Assembly: GCF_019263585.2 (NCBI RefSeq)
Contig: NZ_JADQDF010000001.1
Span: 1,116,001 to 1,180,000, forward strand
Direction: 5' to 3'
Length of the DNA: 64,000 nucleotides
Source: Pseudonocardia oceani
Lineage (GTDB): Bacteria; Actinomycetota; Actinomycetes; Mycobacteriales; Pseudonocardiaceae
A program made the translations under genes and the position numbers. Positions 44,238 through 53,610 of the stretch are shown here, in pieces. Within the stretch, counting starts at the first letter, position 1, and each line of letters starts with the position of its first letter. The notes beneath the pieces were generated by a model. That model made no database searches. It was not told the DNA's origin and saw only the letters and a list, made by a program, of their open reading frames with translations.

Positions 44238-45035
44238 ATGTTCTGGGCGCGCCCCGCACCTGCGCTGCGGCGGTGGGTGGGCGCCTACACGGGCTACCGG
44301 ATGGACGCGGGCCCGCCCGGCGTCCACCAGGGCGTCCCCTCGGCCCACCTGACGTTCCTGCTCTGCCTCGACGGGCAGGTCGAGATCCTCGGCAACCCCG
44401 ACCCGGCGCGCCCGCCCGGCTCGTTCACCGCGCTGGTCGCGGGCCTGCACGACGGCCCCGCCACGATCGCCACCGGCCCGGCCCAGACGGGGGTCCAGCT
44501 GCGGCTGAGCTGGCGCGGCACGCGCGCGCTGCTCGGCGTGCCCGCCGGGGAGCTCGCGGGCGACACCGTCGACCTCACCGCGCTGCTCGGCGCCCGCACC
44601 GGCCCGCTGCTCGACCGCCTCGCCGAGCCCGGCACCTGGCCCGAGCGCTTCGCCCGCCTCGACGCGGCGCTGGCCGGGCTGGCCGCCGACGACGTCGACG
44701 ACGCGATCCGCCCGGAGGTGTCCCACGCCTGGGACCGGCTGGTGGCCACCGGCGGCACCCTGCGCATCGCCGACCTCGCCGACGAGGTCGGCTGGAGCCG
44801 GCGCCACCTCGCCGACCAGCTCCGCCGCGAGACCGGCCTCGGCCCGAAGGCGGCCGCGCGCGTCATCCGGTTCGAGCGGGCGTGCGACCGCCTGCGCTTC
44901 ACCGACGCCCCGCTGTCCGCGGTGGCCGCCGACTGCGGCTACGTCGACCAGCCCCACCTCTCGCGCGACTTCCGCGACCTCGCCGGGCTCACGGCCACGC
45001 AGTGGCGCGGCGAGCTGCTCGCGGCGCGGGACTGA
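44238..45035 (+). CDS. AraC-family transcriptional regulator
   Basis: A 265-residue regulator with an N-terminal cupin-like domain and a C-terminal AraC DNA-binding domain (about 175-258: LRIADLADEVGWSRRHLADQL and LSAVAADCGYVDQPHLSRDFR). The ATG is set by TAGCCT (44225-44230) seven bases upstream. In related genomes such regulators precede a VOC (glyoxalase-like) gene; here only a truncated VOC remnant follows. Its stop codon is the first three bases of a three-unit tandem repeat. Confidence 0.88.
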   Translation: MFWARPAPALRRWVGAYTGYRMDAGPPGVHQGVPSAHLTFLLCLDGQVEILGNPDPARPPGSFTALVAGLHDGPATIATGPAQTGVQLRLSWRGTRALLGVPAGELAGDTVDLTALLGARTGPLLDRLAEPGTWPERFARLDAALAGLAADDVDDAIRPEVSHAWDRLVATGGTLRIADLADEVGWSRRHLADQLRRETGLGPKAAARVIRFERACDRLRFTDAPLSAVAADCGYVDQPHLSRDFRDLAGLTATQWRGELLAARD

Positions 45036-45074
45036 CGCCGCAGGTCTGACGCCGCAGGGCTGACGCCGCAGGTC
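45033..45074. repeat. Three 14-bp tandem repeats after the AraC gene
   Basis: TGACGCCGCAGGTC is repeated three times in tandem (45033-45046, 45047-45060, 45061-45074); the middle copy differs at one base. The first copy contains the AraC stop codon. Slippage of a short repeat at a gene end is the simplest reading. Confidence 0.8.
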
Positions 45075-45120
45075 CGTTCCCTCCACGACACCGCCGCCGC
45101 ACCCGGCCACGACCGACGCC

Positions 45121-45279
45121 ATGACGACCACGACCACCGTCCCGACCGTCCGGCCCACCTTCGTCTGCCGCTACCCGCACGCCCAGCTGCGGTTCCTCGT
45201 CGACGCGTTCGGCTTCAGCGAGCGAGCGGTGCACACCGACGAGGGCAACGTGCGGAGCTGCGGCACCTGGTACGGGTGA
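45121..45279 (+). pseudogene. Truncated VOC (glyoxalase/PhnB-like) gene remnant
   Basis: A 52-codon frame: MTTTTTVPTVRPTFVCRYPH, then AQLRFLVDAFGFSERAVHTD, EGNV, and an abrupt end RSCGTWYG before TGA. The first 43 residues match the opening strand and helix of PhnB-like VOC proteins (normally 120-150 residues). Everything after EGNV is lost and the ending resembles a late part of the domain, suggesting an internal deletion. Its placement after an AraC gene is the usual partner order. A functional product is unlikely. Confidence 0.6.
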
Positions 45280-45282
45280 GCG

Positions 45283-46164
45283 CTACTGCTGCAGCACGCC
45301 CTGCACGTCGAGGGTGATCTCGATCGTCGAGCCGACGACCGGCACCCCGCGGGCCAGCATCTGCTGCCAGTTGACCGTGAAGTGCTCGCGGTGCAGCTGC
45401 GTGGTGGCGAGGCAGCCCGCACGCAGGCCGTTCCACTCCTGCATCCCCAGGTAGGTCGTGTCGAGCTGCACGTCGCTGGTCATGCCGTGCAGCGTCAGCT
45501 CGCCGTCGATCAGCCAGCGGTTGCCGCCCGCGCGGGAGAAGCGGTGGCTGGTGAAGTGCAGCTTGGGGAAGCGCGCGACGTCGAGGAAGTCGGCCGAGCG
45601 CAGGTGCTCGTCGCGCTTCTCGGCGTTGGTGAACACGCTCGCCGCGTCGATCAGCACCTCGACGTGGGAGTCCTCGAAGTCCTCCGCGATCCGGACCTGC
45701 CCGGAGAACTCCTGGAACTGCCCGTACACCCGCGACATCGCGATGTGGCGGGCCACGAAGCGGACGGCGGAGTGGTCGGGGTCGATCTCGTAGACGCCGG
45801 GGACCGGGATCGTCAGCGTCTCGTCGGGCACCAGCGTGAGCTGCCCGAGGGTGTGGTGGGCGCCCCACTCGACTCCGGCCCGCTCGTGCAGGGTCTGGTA
45901 ACCGCCCGCCTCGGCGCGGATGCGGTAGTCGCCGGGCTGCACGGCGTGGGCGAAGAAGCCGTAGGCGTCGGTGTCGGAGTGCGCGACGCGCTTGCTGGAG
46001 CGGTCGAACACGGAGATCTCCGCGCCCGGCAGCGGCTTCCCGTCGGCGTCCCGGACCTCCCCGGAGAGCAGTCCGCCCGTCAGCGGGATGGGCATGACGG
46101 CCTGCCGTGCGCCACCGCTCCCCTGCGACCGGCTGTTCCCCCGACCGCGCTTGCTCCAGAACAT
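45283..46164 (-). CDS. YceI-domain protein fused to a carboxypeptidase-regulatory-like domain
   Basis: A 293-residue protein. Residues 25-105 form a beta-sandwich of the carboxypeptidase-regulatory type (LSGEVRDADGKPLPGAEISVFD, then YGFFAHAVQPGDYRIRAEAGGY in parts). Residues about 115-293 are a YceI lipocalin-like domain (YEIDPDHSAVRFVARH, then LRSADFLDVARFPKLHF) that binds isoprenoid-like lipids. No signal peptide is seen, so it may be cytosolic. ATG 46164 is chosen for the strong GGAGG six bases upstream; ATG 46194 has none. Confidence 0.85.
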   Translation of the reverse strand: MFWSKRGRGNSRSQGSGGARQAVMPIPLTGGLLSGEVRDADGKPLPGAEISVFDRSSKRVAHSDTDAYGFFAHAVQPGDYRIRAEAGGYQTLHERAGVEWGAHHTLGQLTLVPDETLTIPVPGVYEIDPDHSAVRFVARHIAMSRVYGQFQEFSGQVRIAEDFEDSHVEVLIDAASVFTNAEKRDEHLRSADFLDVARFPKLHFTSHRFSRAGGNRWLIDGELTLHGMTSDVQLDTTYLGMQEWNGLRAGCLATTQLHREHFTVNWQQMLARGVPVVGSTIEITLDVQGVLQQ

Positions 46165-46274
46165 GCCGACCCTCCGACTCGTAGACACCCTCATCGTGTC
46201 ACGGGCCCCCGGGGCACCGCCTGCCCGGAACGGGCGCTTGCGGTGACGGTGCGTCGCCGGGCGACCGGCGGGCA

Positions 46275-48791
46275 TCACTCGTCCGGCTCCTCCGGATCGC
46301 TCCCGCCGCCACCGCGCATGAGCCAGATCACACCGTCGAGCTCGTCGGGCTTGATGAGCACGTCGCGCGCCTTCGACCCCTCCGACGGCCCGACGACCCC
46401 GCGCGTCTCCAGCAGGTCCATCAGCCGGCCCGCCTTCGCGAACCCGACGCGCAGCTTGCGCTGCAGCATCGACGTCGAGCCGAACTGCGAGGTGACGATC
46501 AGCTCCGTGGCCTGGACCAGCAGCTCCAGGTCGTCGCCGATCTCCGGGTCGACCTCCTTGGCCTCGCCGGCCTTCTGCGCGGTGACGCCCTCGGTGTAGG
46601 TCGGCTCGGCCTGGTCCTTCGTGAACGCGACGACGGCGGAGATCTCGTCGTCGTCGACGAACGCGCCCTGCATGCGGACGGGCTTGCTCATGCCCATCGG
46701 CAGGTACAGCGCGTCGCCCATGCCGATGAGCTTCTCGGCGCCGGGCTGGTCGAGGATGACGCGGCTGTCGGTGAGCGACGAGGTCGCGAACGCCAGGCGC
46801 GAGGGCACGTTGGTCTTGATCAGGCCGGTGACGACGTCGACGGAGGGCCGCTGCGTCGCGAGCACCAGGTGGATGCCGGCGGCGCGGGCCTTCTGGGTGA
46901 TCCGCACGACGGCGTCCTCGACGTCGCGGGGCGCGGTCATCATGAGGTCGGCGAGCTCGTCGACGATGCACAGGATGTAGGGGTAGGGCCGGTAGACGCG
47001 CTCGGAGCCCAGCGGCGCGGTGATCTCGCCGTTGCGCACCTTGCGGTTGAACTCGTCGACGTGGCGGACCTTGTTGACCTGCATGTCCTGGTAGCGCTGC
47101 TCCATCTCCTCCACCAGCCAGGCCAGCGCGGACGCCGCCTTCTTGGGCTGGGTGATGATGGGCGTGATGAGGTGCGGGATGCCCTCGTAGGGCGTCAGCT
47201 CGACCATCTTGGGGTCGATGAGGATCATCCGGACCTCGTCGGGCGTGGCCCGGCTCAGCAGCGACACCAGCATCGAGTTGACGAAGCTCGACTTGCCCGA
47301 GCCGGTGGAGCCCGCGACGAGCAGGTGGGGCATCTTCGCGAGGTTCGCGGTGAGGAAGTGGCCCTCGATGTCCTTGCCCAGGCCGACGACGAGCGGGTGC
47401 TGCTCGGCGCGCGCGGTGCCGCTGCGCAGGACGTCGCCCAGACGGACCATCTCGCGGTCGGTGTTGGGCACCTCGATGCCGACGGCCGACTTGCCCGGGA
47501 TCGGCGCCAGGATCCGCACGTTGTCGGTGGCGACGGCGTAGGAGATGTTCTTCGTCAGCTGGGTGATCTTCTCGACCTTGACGGCCGGGCCCAGCTCGAT
47601 CTCGTAGCGCGTGACGGTCGGGCCGCGCGTGAAGCCGGTGACCTGCGCGTCGATGGAGAACTGCTCGAGCACGCCGGTGATCCGCTCGATCATGGCGTCG
47701 TTCGCACTGCTGCGGGTCTTCGGGACGGGCCCGGTGGGCAGCAGGTCGGCGGGCGGCAGGACGTAGGGCGGCTCGCCCTCGCGGTCGGGCACGGTGAGGC
47801 GCAGCTGCTCGCCGACGGGGCCGTCCGGCTCGTCGACGACGGGCGGCGTGGCGACGATCGCGGCCGGCGGGCGGCGGCGCACCGGCGGCGGCTCCTCCAT
47901 CGGCGGCTCGTCGGGGAGCGGGACGTCCTCCTGGTCGATGACGACGGGCGGCTCGCCCAGCTCGTCGCGGACGACGTCGGCGACCTTGGCCTGGCGGCGG
48001 CGCGCGGGTCGGCGCAGCGCCGTCTCCGCCTCGATGACGGGGTCGGGGACGATCGCCTCGGCCTCGCTCTCCGCGTCGCCCTCCTCCGGCTCGACGGCCC
48101 GGCCGAGCAGGCGCCGGACGCGGTCGGGCACGGCGCGGACCGGGGTGGCGGTGAGCACGAGGAACGCGTAGCCGGTGAGCAGGACGAGCACGGGAGCGGC
48201 GACCCATGCGGTCAGCCCGGTGGCGAGCGGCGTGGCCGCGAGGTAGCCGACGGCCCCTCCCCCGGTGGCCCACAGCTCGGGCTCGACGGGCGAGCCCGAC
48301 ACCAGGTGCACGAGCCCGAGGCCGCCCAGGGCGAGCAGCAGCGTCCCGACGGCGACGCGCGGGCGCGAGTCGGGCTGCGGCTCGGTGGCCACCAGCACGA
48401 TGCCGGCGACGAGCAGGATCAGCGGCAGCAGGAACGCGCCGCGCCCGATGACCGAGCCGACGGCGCCGGAGAGCCACTGCCCCACCGGCCCGCCCGCGCC
48501 CCACCACACGCCCGCCGCGGTGACGACGGCGAGCACGAGCAGGGCGACGCCGAGGCCGTCGCGGCGGTGGGCGGGGTCGATCTCGCGGGTGCGCCCGACC
48601 GCCTTGCCGGTGGCCCGGCCGAGGCGGGCCATGCCGCGTCCGGTGGCGTCGATCGCCTTGTCGAGCAGGTCGCGGCGCGGGGGCGCCTTGCGGGCCGGGG
48701 GCCGCTTCGCCGGGGTCCGGCGCGTCGACGACGGGCGCTTGCGGGGGGACGACGCGCGCGCCGTGCTGCTGGTCGTCGTCCGTCCTGCCAT
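46275..48791 (-). CDS. ftsK: DNA translocase FtsK
   Basis: An 838-residue translocase for chromosome segregation at division. The N-terminus is basic (1-75), followed by about four transmembrane helices (80-215), a Pro/Arg/Glu-rich linker (220-360), the alpha-beta motor with Walker A GSTGSGKS at 494-501 and Walker B ILCIVDELADLM, and a C-terminal gamma winged-helix that reads KOPS (QRKLRVGFAKAGRLMDLLE region). TACCGT (48798-48803) six bases before the ATG predicts a leaderless transcript. Neighbours agree with mycobacterial gene order. Confidence 0.96.
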   Translation of the reverse strand: MAGRTTTSSTARASSPRKRPSSTRRTPAKRPPARKAPPRRDLLDKAIDATGRGMARLGRATGKAVGRTREIDPAHRRDGLGVALLVLAVVTAAGVWWGAGGPVGQWLSGAVGSVIGRGAFLLPLILLVAGIVLVATEPQPDSRPRVAVGTLLLALGGLGLVHLVSGSPVEPELWATGGGAVGYLAATPLATGLTAWVAAPVLVLLTGYAFLVLTATPVRAVPDRVRRLLGRAVEPEEGDAESEAEAIVPDPVIEAETALRRPARRRQAKVADVVRDELGEPPVVIDQEDVPLPDEPPMEEPPPVRRRPPAAIVATPPVVDEPDGPVGEQLRLTVPDREGEPPYVLPPADLLPTGPVPKTRSSANDAMIERITGVLEQFSIDAQVTGFTRGPTVTRYEIELGPAVKVEKITQLTKNISYAVATDNVRILAPIPGKSAVGIEVPNTDREMVRLGDVLRSGTARAEQHPLVVGLGKDIEGHFLTANLAKMPHLLVAGSTGSGKSSFVNSMLVSLLSRATPDEVRMILIDPKMVELTPYEGIPHLITPIITQPKKAASALAWLVEEMEQRYQDMQVNKVRHVDEFNRKVRNGEITAPLGSERVYRPYPYILCIVDELADLMMTAPRDVEDAVVRITQKARAAGIHLVLATQRPSVDVVTGLIKTNVPSRLAFATSSLTDSRVILDQPGAEKLIGMGDALYLPMGMSKPVRMQGAFVDDDEISAVVAFTKDQAEPTYTEGVTAQKAGEAKEVDPEIGDDLELLVQATELIVTSQFGSTSMLQRKLRVGFAKAGRLMDLLETRGVVGPSEGSKARDVLIKPDELDGVIWLMRGGGGSDPEEPDE

Positions 48792-48870
48792 GGATCCACG
48801 GTATCGGGCGCCACCCCATGATCCGGTGACCGACGCACCCCCGCCCGGGTCCCCGGCCGGTGCAGCGCGG

Positions 48871-49320
48871 TCAGCGGTACCGCCGCAGCACCACCCAGGT
48901 CGTCGTCCGGACGGTCTCGCGCCAGCCGTGCACGCGGTCGAGCAGCGCGTCGAGCTGCCCCGCCGTGGGGGCGGTGAGCAGCACGACGAGGTCGTACTCC
49001 CCCGTCACCGCCTCGATCTCCGCGCAGCCGGGGAGCTCCGCGAGCCGGGCCACGTAGGCGGCCACGTCGGTGGTGCGGACGACGACGCCGACCCGCGCGC
49101 GGTGGGCCGCCGCGTCGTCGGGCAGCACGACGTCGGCGTGGTAGCCGCGCAGCACGCCGTCGCGCTCCAGGCGCTGCACGCGGGCGAGCACGGCGGTGCG
49201 GGACAGGCCGACCGCGCGGCCAAGGTCGGCCATCGTCGCGCGGGCGTCGTCCTGCAGGAGGGCGAGCAGGCGGCGGTCCAGGTCGTCGGGCTGACGATCC
49301 GTCGGTGGCACGACCGACAT
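48871..49320 (-). CDS. Lrp/AsnC-family regulator, divergent from lysine 6-transaminase
   Basis: A 149-residue regulator: HTH in residues 12-62 (DLDRRLLALLQDDARATMADL, RTAVLARVQRLERDGVL in parts) and a RAM effector-binding domain behind it. The same divergent pair, LrpA with lat, occurs in mycobacteria (Rv3291c and Rv3290c), where LrpA responds to amino acids and nutrient state. Control of the transaminase gene is the natural inference. Spacing between the two starts is 72 bases. Confidence 0.88.
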   Translation of the reverse strand: MSVVPPTDRQPDDLDRRLLALLQDDARATMADLGRAVGLSRTAVLARVQRLERDGVLRGYHADVVLPDDAAAHRARVGVVVRTTDVAAYVARLAELPGCAEIEAVTGEYDLVVLLTAPTAGQLDALLDRVHGWRETVRTTTWVVLRRYR

Positions 49321-49392
49321 CGTGGCAGGTCGTCACCCCATCCCGACGCTCGGCGTCGTGCCTGCGGGGCGAGGGCTCAGGACACTTCTCGC

Positions 49393-50697
49393 ATGAACCC
49401 GGAGGACGTCCACGACACCCTGCGCCGCCACCTGCTCGTCGACGGCTTCGACCTCGTGCTCGACACGCGCGCCTCGCACGGCTCCTGGATCGTCGACGCC
49501 CGCGACGGCACCCGCTATCTCGACCTGTTCAGCTTCTTCGCCTCCGCGCCGCTGGGGATGAACCCGCCCGCGCTCGTCGACGACCCGGCGTTCCTGGCCG
49601 AGCTCACCGAGGTGGCGGTGAACAAGCCGTCCAACTCCGACGTCTACACCGTGGCGATGGCGCGGTTCGTCGAGGTGTTCTCCCGCGTCGTCGGGGACCC
49701 GGCGCTGCCGCACCTGTTCTTCGTCGAGGGTGGTGGGCCGGCCGTGGAGAACGCGCTGAAGACGGCGTTCGACTGGAAGCGGCGCCACAACGCCGCGCAC
49801 GGGCGGCCCGCGCACCTCGGGACGCGGGTGCTGCACCTGACCCGCGCGTTCCACGGCCGCGGCGGCTACTCGCTCTCGCTCACCAACACCGACCCGGTGA
49901 AGACCGCTCTGTTCCCGGTGTTCGACTGGCCCCGCATCGACGTCCCCGCCACCCACTTCCCCGGCGACGTCGCGGCCGCGGAGGCTCGCGCGCTGGAGCA
50001 GGCCCGCGCCGCGTTCGCGGCGCACCCGCACGACATCGCCTGCTTCGTCGCCGAGCCGATCCAGGGCGAGGGCGGCGACAACCACCTGCGGCCGGAGTTC
50101 CTGCAGGCGGTGCAGGCGCTGTGCATGGAGCACGACGCGCTGTTCGTCCTCGACGAGGTGCAGACCGGCGGCGGCATGACCGGCACCGCGTGGGCCTACC
50201 AGCAGCTCGGCGTGGCGCCCGACGTCGTCGCGTTCGGCAAGAAGCTGCAGGTGTGCGGCGTGATGGCCGGGGGCCGCGTCGACGAGGTGCCCGACAACGT
50301 GTTCCGGACCTCGTCGCGGATCAACTCGACGTGGGGCGGCAACCTCACCGACATGGTCCGCGCGCGGCGCTACCTGGAGGTGATGGAGTCCGACGGCCTG
50401 TTCGCGCGGGCCGCGGCGCTCGGCACGCACCTGCGCGACGCGCTGTCGGCCGTGCCGGGCCTCTCGTCGGTGCGCGGCCGCGGGCTGTTCTGCGCGGCCG
50501 ACCTGCCCACCCCCGCCGCCCGCGACGCCGTCCTGGCCCACCTGCTGCGCGAGGAGCGGGTGCTGATGCTGGGCAGCGGGGCGCGCTCGGTGCGCTTCCG
50601 CCCGGCGCTGACGATCACGGCCGCGGAGCTGGACCTCGCGGTGGCGGCCCTGACCCGGGCGGTGGCGGCGACGGCGAGTGCGGCGGCGGCAGCCTGA
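49393..50697 (+). CDS. lat: L-lysine 6-transaminase
   Basis: A 434-residue PLP-dependent class III aminotransferase that converts lysine and 2-oxoglutarate to aminoadipate semialdehyde (which cyclises to piperideine-6-carboxylate) and glutamate. Family signatures: EGGGPAVENALK for cofactor phosphate, LDEVQTGGGMTG, and the PLP lysine in VAFGKKLQVCG (283/284). In actinomycetes lat serves lysine breakdown, beta-lactam precursor supply or persistence. No beta-lactam genes are nearby. The end of the gene overlaps a strong hairpin. Confidence 0.92.
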   Translation: MNPEDVHDTLRRHLLVDGFDLVLDTRASHGSWIVDARDGTRYLDLFSFFASAPLGMNPPALVDDPAFLAELTEVAVNKPSNSDVYTVAMARFVEVFSRVVGDPALPHLFFVEGGGPAVENALKTAFDWKRRHNAAHGRPAHLGTRVLHLTRAFHGRGGYSLSLTNTDPVKTALFPVFDWPRIDVPATHFPGDVAAAEARALEQARAAFAAHPHDIACFVAEPIQGEGGDNHLRPEFLQAVQALCMEHDALFVLDEVQTGGGMTGTAWAYQQLGVAPDVVAFGKKLQVCGVMAGGRVDEVPDNVFRTSSRINSTWGGNLTDMVRARRYLEVMESDGLFARAAALGTHLRDALSAVPGLSSVRGRGLFCAADLPTPAARDAVLAHLLREERVLMLGSGARSVRFRPALTITAAELDLAVAALTRAVAATASAAAAA

Positions 50698-50746
50698 CCC
50701 GTGAGTGGATACGGGTGCCGGAGCACCGGTATCCACTCACGGGGTC
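50694..50746. terminator. Large bipartite hairpin between convergent lat and rnj
   Basis: GTGAGTGGATAC (50701-50712) pairs perfectly with 50729-50740; GGTGC/GCACC inside (50714-50718, 50723-50727) closes a CGGA loop; CTGACCC outside pairs with GGGTCAG across one bulge. Both stop codons lie in the outer stem. It is a convincing bidirectional terminator. Confidence 0.8.
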
Positions 50747-52529
50747 AGACGGCGATGACCGTGGGGACGATCATCGGGCGGCGGCGGTAGGTCTCCCCCA
50801 CCCACTTCCCGACGACCCGGCGCACCTGCTGGGCCACGCGGTGGGTGTCGACGATGCCGTCGCTGCTGGTGCGGGCCAGCTCCTGCTCGACGATCGGCAG
50901 CACGGCCTCCAGCGCCTTCGGGTCCTCGGAGAACCCGCGGCCGGACAGCGTCGGCGGGGCGACGGCCCGGCCGGTGGTGGCGTCGATGGCGACGGTGATG
51001 GAGATGAAGCCGCCCTCGCCGAGCACGATGCGGTCGGCCAGCGTGGGCTGCTCGATGTCGCCGGTGGCGACGCCGTCGACGTAGGCCCGGCCCACCTCGA
51101 CGCGCCCGGAGATCACCGCGCGGCCGTCGACGAGGTCGACGGTGATCCCGTTCTCGGTGACGACGATCGCGTCGTGCGAGACCCCGGTCTGCTCCGCGAG
51201 CTCCGCGTTGGCCCGCAGGTGGCGCCACTCGCCGTGCACCGGCATGACGTTGCTCGGGCGCACCGCGTTGTAGAGGAACAGCAGCTCGCCCGCGTAGGCG
51301 TGCCCGGAGACGTGCACGTTGGCGTTCCGGTTGTCGATCACCTGGATGCCGGCCCGGCGCAGCCGGTTGACCACGCCGAACACGGCGTGCTCGTTGCCCG
51401 GGATGAGCGAGCTGGACAGGATCACGGTGTCGGAGGAACGCATCTGGAAGGTGCGGTGCTCGCCGCGGGCGATCCGCGACAGCGCCGCCATCGGCTCGCC
51501 CTGCGAGCCCGTGCAGATGACCAGCACCTGCTCGTCGGGCAGGTCGTCGACGTCGTCGAGCGCCACCATCGTGCCCTCGGGCACCGTGAGCAGGCCGAGT
51601 TCGCCGGCGATCTCCATGTTGCGCAGCATCGACCGGCCGAGCAGGCAGATGCGCCGGCCGTGGGCCACCGCACCGTCGACGATCTGCTGCACCCGGTACA
51701 CGTTGCTCGCGAAGCACGCCACGAACGCGCGCCCCTCGGCGCGTCCGATCGCCGCCGCCAGGTTCGGCCCCAGCGACGCCTCCGACGGGGACACTCCGGG
51801 CGTGTCGGCGTTCGTGGAGTCGCACAGGAACAGGTCGACGCCCTCGTCACCGAGCCGGGAGAACCCGGGCAGGTCGGTGAGGCGGCCGTCGAGCGGACGC
51901 TGGTCGAGCTTGATGTCGCCGGTGTGCAGGATCACGCCCGCCGGCGTGCGGATCGCGACGGCGAGGCACTGCGGGATGGAGTGGCTGACGGCGAAGTACT
52001 CGCACTCGAACGTGCCGTGGCGCAGGCGGTCGCCCTCGTTGACGACCAGCATGTGCGGGGTGAGGCGGTGCTCCTTGCACTTGGCCGCCACCAGCGCGAG
52101 CGTGAACGGCGACCCGACGATGAGCAGGTCGGGCCGCTGGCGCAGCAGGAACGGCACCGCGCCGATGTGGTCCTCGTGGCCGTGGGTGAGCACGAGCGCG
52201 TCGATGTCGCCGAGGCGGTCGAGGATGGGGCGGAAGTCGGGCAGGATCAGGTCGACGCCCGGGGCGTCGGCGTCGGGGAACAGCACCCCGGAGTCGACGA
52301 CGAGCAGGCGGCCGTCGTACTCGAAGACGGTCATGTTGCGGCCGATCTCGCCGATGCCGCCCAGGGTGAGCACGCGCAGCGCGCCCTCGGGCAGCGGGCC
52401 CGGGGGCTGCGTGGGCAGACCGGGCTGGGTGGCTTCGACGACGGCCGGGGGACGGTTCTGGTCGCGCCGGGGCGGGCGTGACCGACGGTCGGACCTGTTG
52501 CGGTCGGACCGTGCAGGGGGACGGCTCAA
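50745..52529 (-). CDS. rnj: Ribonuclease J
   Basis: A 594-residue metallo-beta-lactamase/beta-CASP ribonuclease with 5' exonuclease and endonuclease activity in RNA decay. A basic, disordered N-terminus of about 45 residues precedes the catalytic domain with HGHEDH at 116-121, followed by beta-CASP motifs, including SGHAYAGELLFLYNAVRP split over its histidine loop, and a C-terminal oligomerisation domain. The start is TTG with GAGGAG upstream. dapA is 33 bases upstream, the conserved actinobacterial order dapA-rnj. Confidence 0.94.
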   Translation of the reverse strand: MSRPPARSDRNRSDRRSRPPRRDQNRPPAVVEATQPGLPTQPPGPLPEGALRVLTLGGIGEIGRNMTVFEYDGRLLVVDSGVLFPDADAPGVDLILPDFRPILDRLGDIDALVLTHGHEDHIGAVPFLLRQRPDLLIVGSPFTLALVAAKCKEHRLTPHMLVVNEGDRLRHGTFECEYFAVSHSIPQCLAVAIRTPAGVILHTGDIKLDQRPLDGRLTDLPGFSRLGDEGVDLFLCDSTNADTPGVSPSEASLGPNLAAAIGRAEGRAFVACFASNVYRVQQIVDGAVAHGRRICLLGRSMLRNMEIAGELGLLTVPEGTMVALDDVDDLPDEQVLVICTGSQGEPMAALSRIARGEHRTFQMRSSDTVILSSSLIPGNEHAVFGVVNRLRRAGIQVIDNRNANVHVSGHAYAGELLFLYNAVRPSNVMPVHGEWRHLRANAELAEQTGVSHDAIVVTENGITVDLVDGRAVISGRVEVGRAYVDGVATGDIEQPTLADRIVLGEGGFISITVAIDATTGRAVAPPTLSGRGFSEDPKALEAVLPIVEQELARTSSDGIVDTHRVAQQVRRVVGKWVGETYRRRPMIVPTVIAV

Positions 52530-52562
52530 GGATCTCCTCGGATCAGGTGGACTGCACGTGCA

Positions 52563-53561
52563 TCAGCGGTAGGCGACCTCGGCCCCGAGGTCGACGGAGG
52601 CCCGGGCGCCCAGCGCGCCGTGGCCACGGGAACGGCGGCCCGTGCGGGCCTCCGGGTCGAGCGCGACGCCCGCGGCGTCGAGGTCGGCGACGATCGCGGC
52701 GACCTCGGCGTCGGTGGCCGGCGGCAGCGGCAGCCGCGGGTCGCCCACGTCGAGGCCCCGCAGGCGCATCGCGGTCTTGGCGAACACCGCACCACCGACG
52801 CGGCCCATCGCGCGCAGCACCGGCAGCATCGAGGCGTTGAGGTTGCGGGCGCGGTCGGTCTGGCCGGCCTCGAACGCGTCGATCATGGCCTTCATCCGGT
52901 CGGCGACGACGTGCCCGGTGACACTCACCACGCCGACGGCCCCGACCGAGAGCCACGGCAGGTTCACCGGGTCGTCGCCGGAGTAGTAGGCGAGCGTGGT
53001 GGTGGCGATGATCTCGGTGCCGACGCGCAGGTCGTTGCGCGCGTCCTTCACCGCCACGATCCGCGGGTGCTGGGCCAGGCGCTGCAGCGTCTCCAGGTCG
53101 ATCGGGATGACGCTGCGCGGCGGGATGTCGTAGAGCATGACCGGCAGGCCCGTGGCGTCGGCGATCGCCGAGAAGTGCAGGACGAGCCCGCTCTGCGGCG
53201 GCCGCGAGTAGTACGGCGTGACCAGCAGCAGCCCGTGGGCGCCCGCCTCCTCGGCGGCGCGGGCCAGGTGGATGCTGTGGGCGGTGTCGTACGTGCCGGC
53301 CCCGGCGACGACCGTGGCGCGGTCGCCCACCGCCTCGACGACGGCCCGGACCAGCGCCGACTTCTCCTCGTCGGTGGTGGTGGGGCCCTCGCCGGTGGTG
53401 CCGTTGACGACCAGGCCGTCGTTGCCGAGGGCGACCAGCCGCCGGGCCAGCTCCTGCGCCGTGTCGAGGTCGAGGCGACCTTCGGCGTCGAAGGGCGTGA
53501 CCATGGCCGTGAGCACCCGGCCGAACGGGCGTCCCGGCGTGCGCGCGGATTCGGGGCTCAT
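52563..53561 (-). CDS. dapA: 4-hydroxy-tetrahydrodipicolinate synthase
   Basis: A 332-residue TIM-barrel aldolase condensing pyruvate with aspartate semialdehyde in lysine and diaminopimelate synthesis. The Schiff-base Lys172 is in IVAVKDARNDL, Tyr144 in VMLYDIPPRS, and GTTGEG at 54-59 forms the substrate loop. A C-terminal extension of about 30 residues (RTGRRSRGHGALG) is longer than usual. ATG 53561 is supported by TACCGT (53568-53573) six bases upstream, a leaderless pattern. Confidence 0.95.
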   Translation of the reverse strand: MSPESARTPGRPFGRVLTAMVTPFDAEGRLDLDTAQELARRLVALGNDGLVVNGTTGEGPTTTDEEKSALVRAVVEAVGDRATVVAGAGTYDTAHSIHLARAAEEAGAHGLLLVTPYYSRPPQSGLVLHFSAIADATGLPVMLYDIPPRSVIPIDLETLQRLAQHPRIVAVKDARNDLRVGTEIIATTTLAYYSGDDPVNLPWLSVGAVGVVSVTGHVVADRMKAMIDAFEAGQTDRARNLNASMLPVLRAMGRVGGAVFAKTAMRLRGLDVGDPRLPLPPATDAEVAAIVADLDAAGVALDPEARTGRRSRGHGALGARASVDLGAEVAYR

Positions 53562-53610
53562 GGGTCGACGGTACCGCCCCGGCCCGACGGCATCCGCCCC
53601 CGCAGCCCCG

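Noticed and set aside
49320..50697. Beta-lactam biosynthesis cluster based on lysine 6-transaminase
   Set aside because: No pcbAB, pcbC or cef-like genes are nearby, and the Lrp-lat pair occurs in mycobacteria that make no beta-lactams.
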